The position numbers were made by a program, and so were the translations under genes. A stretch of DNA of 6,982 nucleotides, taken from Microcaldota archaeon (lineage in GTDB: Archaea > B1Sed10-29 > WALL01 > WAMD01). Below the pieces are notes generated by a model, which saw only the letters and a program-made list of their open reading frames with translations, searched no databases and had not been told where the DNA came from. Every line of letters begins with the position of its first letter. Position 1 is the first letter of the stretch. This document shows, piece by piece, positions 5,943 through 6,982 of this stretch. The DNA is taken from NCBI GenBank assembly GCA_027077895.1, contig JALWQZ010000025.1, forward strand, positions 1-6,982, given 5' to 3'.

Positions 5943-6856
5943 ATGAAAATTTTGTGCAGAGCGTTTATGCAATTGGAGATGCAAACTGGGACGCATTAGT
6001 GGCCTTGAACTCAATGCCAGAGGAGGAAAAGCAGATCGTTACAGATGTGACTTGGGTTCCTGGAGGGGAGGCACAGAACACGGCCAGGAAACTGTACGAA
6101 CTGGGAGCAAACGTGAAACTAATAGCCGCCATAGGAAACGACGAACTGGGGGATCAACTCGTGGAAATCTCACCATTCGCAGAATTCACCAGATTCAAGG
6201 AGAGAAAGACTGGCCTGACCATTGCGTTCACATTCAAGGACGGCTCAAGGAGTTTCATAACAGACAGGGGAGCAAACGAACTTCTATCCTGGGATCAAGT
6301 GAACAAGACAGACCTGGAAAAATCAAAATTCGTTTTCAAAGGTGGATACTGGCACAACAAAAAATTCAGGGAAGATGGTGGAGACAAGAAACTGTTCAAA
6401 ATAGCAAAGGACCTTGGGAAGACAACCGGCCTGAACCTTGGCTGGAACTATGAAGGCTGGGACGATGGAAAGAGGGACAAATTGCTGGATATACTGGAGA
6501 ATGTAGACTACCTATTCTTGAACGAGGAAGAGGCAAAAGATTTAGCAAACACAGACAGTTTAGGAAGGGCAGTGGACTACCTAGCAGACTACACCACACT
6601 AATTGTACATGTGGGCGAAGAAGGTTGCCTGTTCAAATCAAAGCAATTAGAGGCGAGTGTCCCAGTGGAGCCTGTAATCCCAGAAAATCCTGTTGGAGCG
6701 GGAGATGCCTTCAACGCTGGATTCATCCTAGAATTGCTAAAAACAAACGATCCAATAAAGGCCTGTAAATATGGAAATATAATAGGTAGAAATCACGTGT
6801 CCAAACCACCTGTCAATTACATGGGCGGAAGATTATTAAATGGTGCAATCCCGTAA
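5939..6856 (+). CDS. PfkB/ribokinase-family carbohydrate kinase
   Basis: A cytosolic sugar or nucleoside kinase of 305 residues, the usual length for the family. Residues 10-20 (YAIGDANWDAL) form the first strand and substrate region. PGGEAQNTA (41-49) is the PfkB glycine-rich motif 1. LNEEEA (194-199) is the NxxE magnesium/phosphate motif. NPVGAGDAFNAGF (250-262) is motif 2, with the anion hole and catalytic base Asp256. The usual DTxGAGD reads NPVGAGD here, so the Asp and Thr before GAGD are replaced, while the catalytic GAGD is intact. Such enzymes phosphorylate ribose, fructose, adenosine, ketodeoxygluconate and similar substrates with ATP or ADP. The sequence does not let me choose among them. 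The start overlaps the surface-protein stop as ATGA, behind a strong ribosome site. The context suggests, but does not prove, a link to surface glycan or sugar use. Confidence 0.87.
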   Translation: MNENFVQSVYAIGDANWDALVALNSMPEEEKQIVTDVTWVPGGEAQNTARKLYELGANVKLIAAIGNDELGDQLVEISPFAEFTRFKERKTGLTIAFTFKDGSRSFITDRGANELLSWDQVNKTDLEKSKFVFKGGYWHNKKFREDGGDKKLFKIAKDLGKTTGLNLGWNYEGWDDGKRDKLLDILENVDYLFLNEEEAKDLANTDSLGRAVDYLADYTTLIVHVGEEGCLFKSKQLEASVPVEPVIPENPVGAGDAFNAGFILELLKTNDPIKACKYGNIIGRNHVSKPPVNYMGGRLLNGAIP

Positions 6857-6860
6857 TTAT

Positions 6861-6982
6861 GTGGTGGTGGAATTGCCAAGAAGAAAAAGGAAAACCACAA
6901 CGAAGCCGATGGGCAGAATATCAACTAAGTACATTGAGATTTATTCTCCTGAGGCCAGAAAGAGAATTGTTCTCCCTGTTAG
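6861..6982 (+). CDS. Possible basic protein, 3' end missing
   Basis: A frame open to the right edge begins 4 bases after the PfkB stop with a GTG run (6861, 6864, 6867). It reads VVVELPRRKRKTTTKPMGR and continues ISTKYIEIYSPEARKRIVLP. A TTG at 6873 is an alternative start, because GGTGGTGG at 6863-6870 could serve as its ribosome site; an ATG at 6909 is a third option. The N-terminus is strongly basic (RRKRK). I do not recognise a family from about 40 residues. The close spacing suggests it continues the surface-protein/kinase operon. It is preferred over the overlapping ATG frame at 6859, which gives the unlikely start MWWWNC. Confidence 0.4.
   Translation, partial: MVVELPRRKRKTTTKPMGRISTKYIEIYSPEARKRIVLPV

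Noticed and set aside
6052..6453. Arg- and Gly-rich plus-strand frame inside the PfkB gene
   Set aside because: It is an out-of-frame reading of the kinase; the composition is an artefact of purine-rich codons and it has no motif.
6859..6982. ATG frame at 6859 as the start of the last gene
   Set aside because: It gives MWWWNC and an unconvincing sequence, whereas the overlapping frame from 6861 gives a plausible basic protein with archaeal-like codons.

Overview
The window looks archaeal. A UbiA-type prenyltransferase has the two aspartate-rich motifs expected of digeranylgeranylglyceryl-phosphate synthase (ether-lipid synthesis). An amino-acid-kinase family protein resembles isopentenyl phosphate kinase (the archaeal mevalonate route). 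A large secreted protein begins with an archaeal type IV pilin signal (MRGISPIVAV). Two genes have TATA-like boxes about 26 bases before their start codons, as in leaderless archaeal transcripts. Lineage cannot be fixed from the sequence. It could be a DPANN-type or euryarchaeal genome of moderate GC that uses ATA and AGA/AGG codons freely.

Layout. Positions 3-842 (+) are the 3' end of a surface protein: the tail of a pilin-like domain followed by one LamG/concanavalin-like domain. It converges, with a 2-base gap, on a two-gene minus-strand operon. In transcription order that operon is a methyltransferase fused to an adenine-phosphoribosyltransferase-like domain (2910-1534), then the isopentenyl-phosphate-kinase-like gene (1537-845), joined by a 4-base GTGA overlap. 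A divergent promoter region (2911-3030) separates it from the UbiA gene (3031-3855, +). Next comes a 684-residue surface protein (3888-5942, +): pilin signal, DUF2341-like domain and two LamG domains. It is a paralogue of the gene at the left edge. An ATGA overlap couples it to a PfkB-family sugar kinase (5939-6856, +). A possible basic protein begins at about 6861 and runs off the right edge. No RNA gene, CRISPR array or insertion sequence was seen, and there is no gap over 300 bases without a gene.

How the parts may relate. The kinase-like gene and the UbiA gene both fit isoprenoid/ether-lipid synthesis and lie on either side of one fusion gene of unknown role. The two LamG surface proteins bracket this block. 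They look like large glycosylated adhesins tied to a type IV pilus-like system, with many N-X-S/T sequons and AT-rich, probably fast-changing, domain interiors. The most unusual items are the methyltransferase-phosphoribosyltransferase fusion with altered active-site motifs, the pilin/DUF2341/LamG/LamG architecture, and the translational coupling of that surface protein to a cytosolic sugar kinase.
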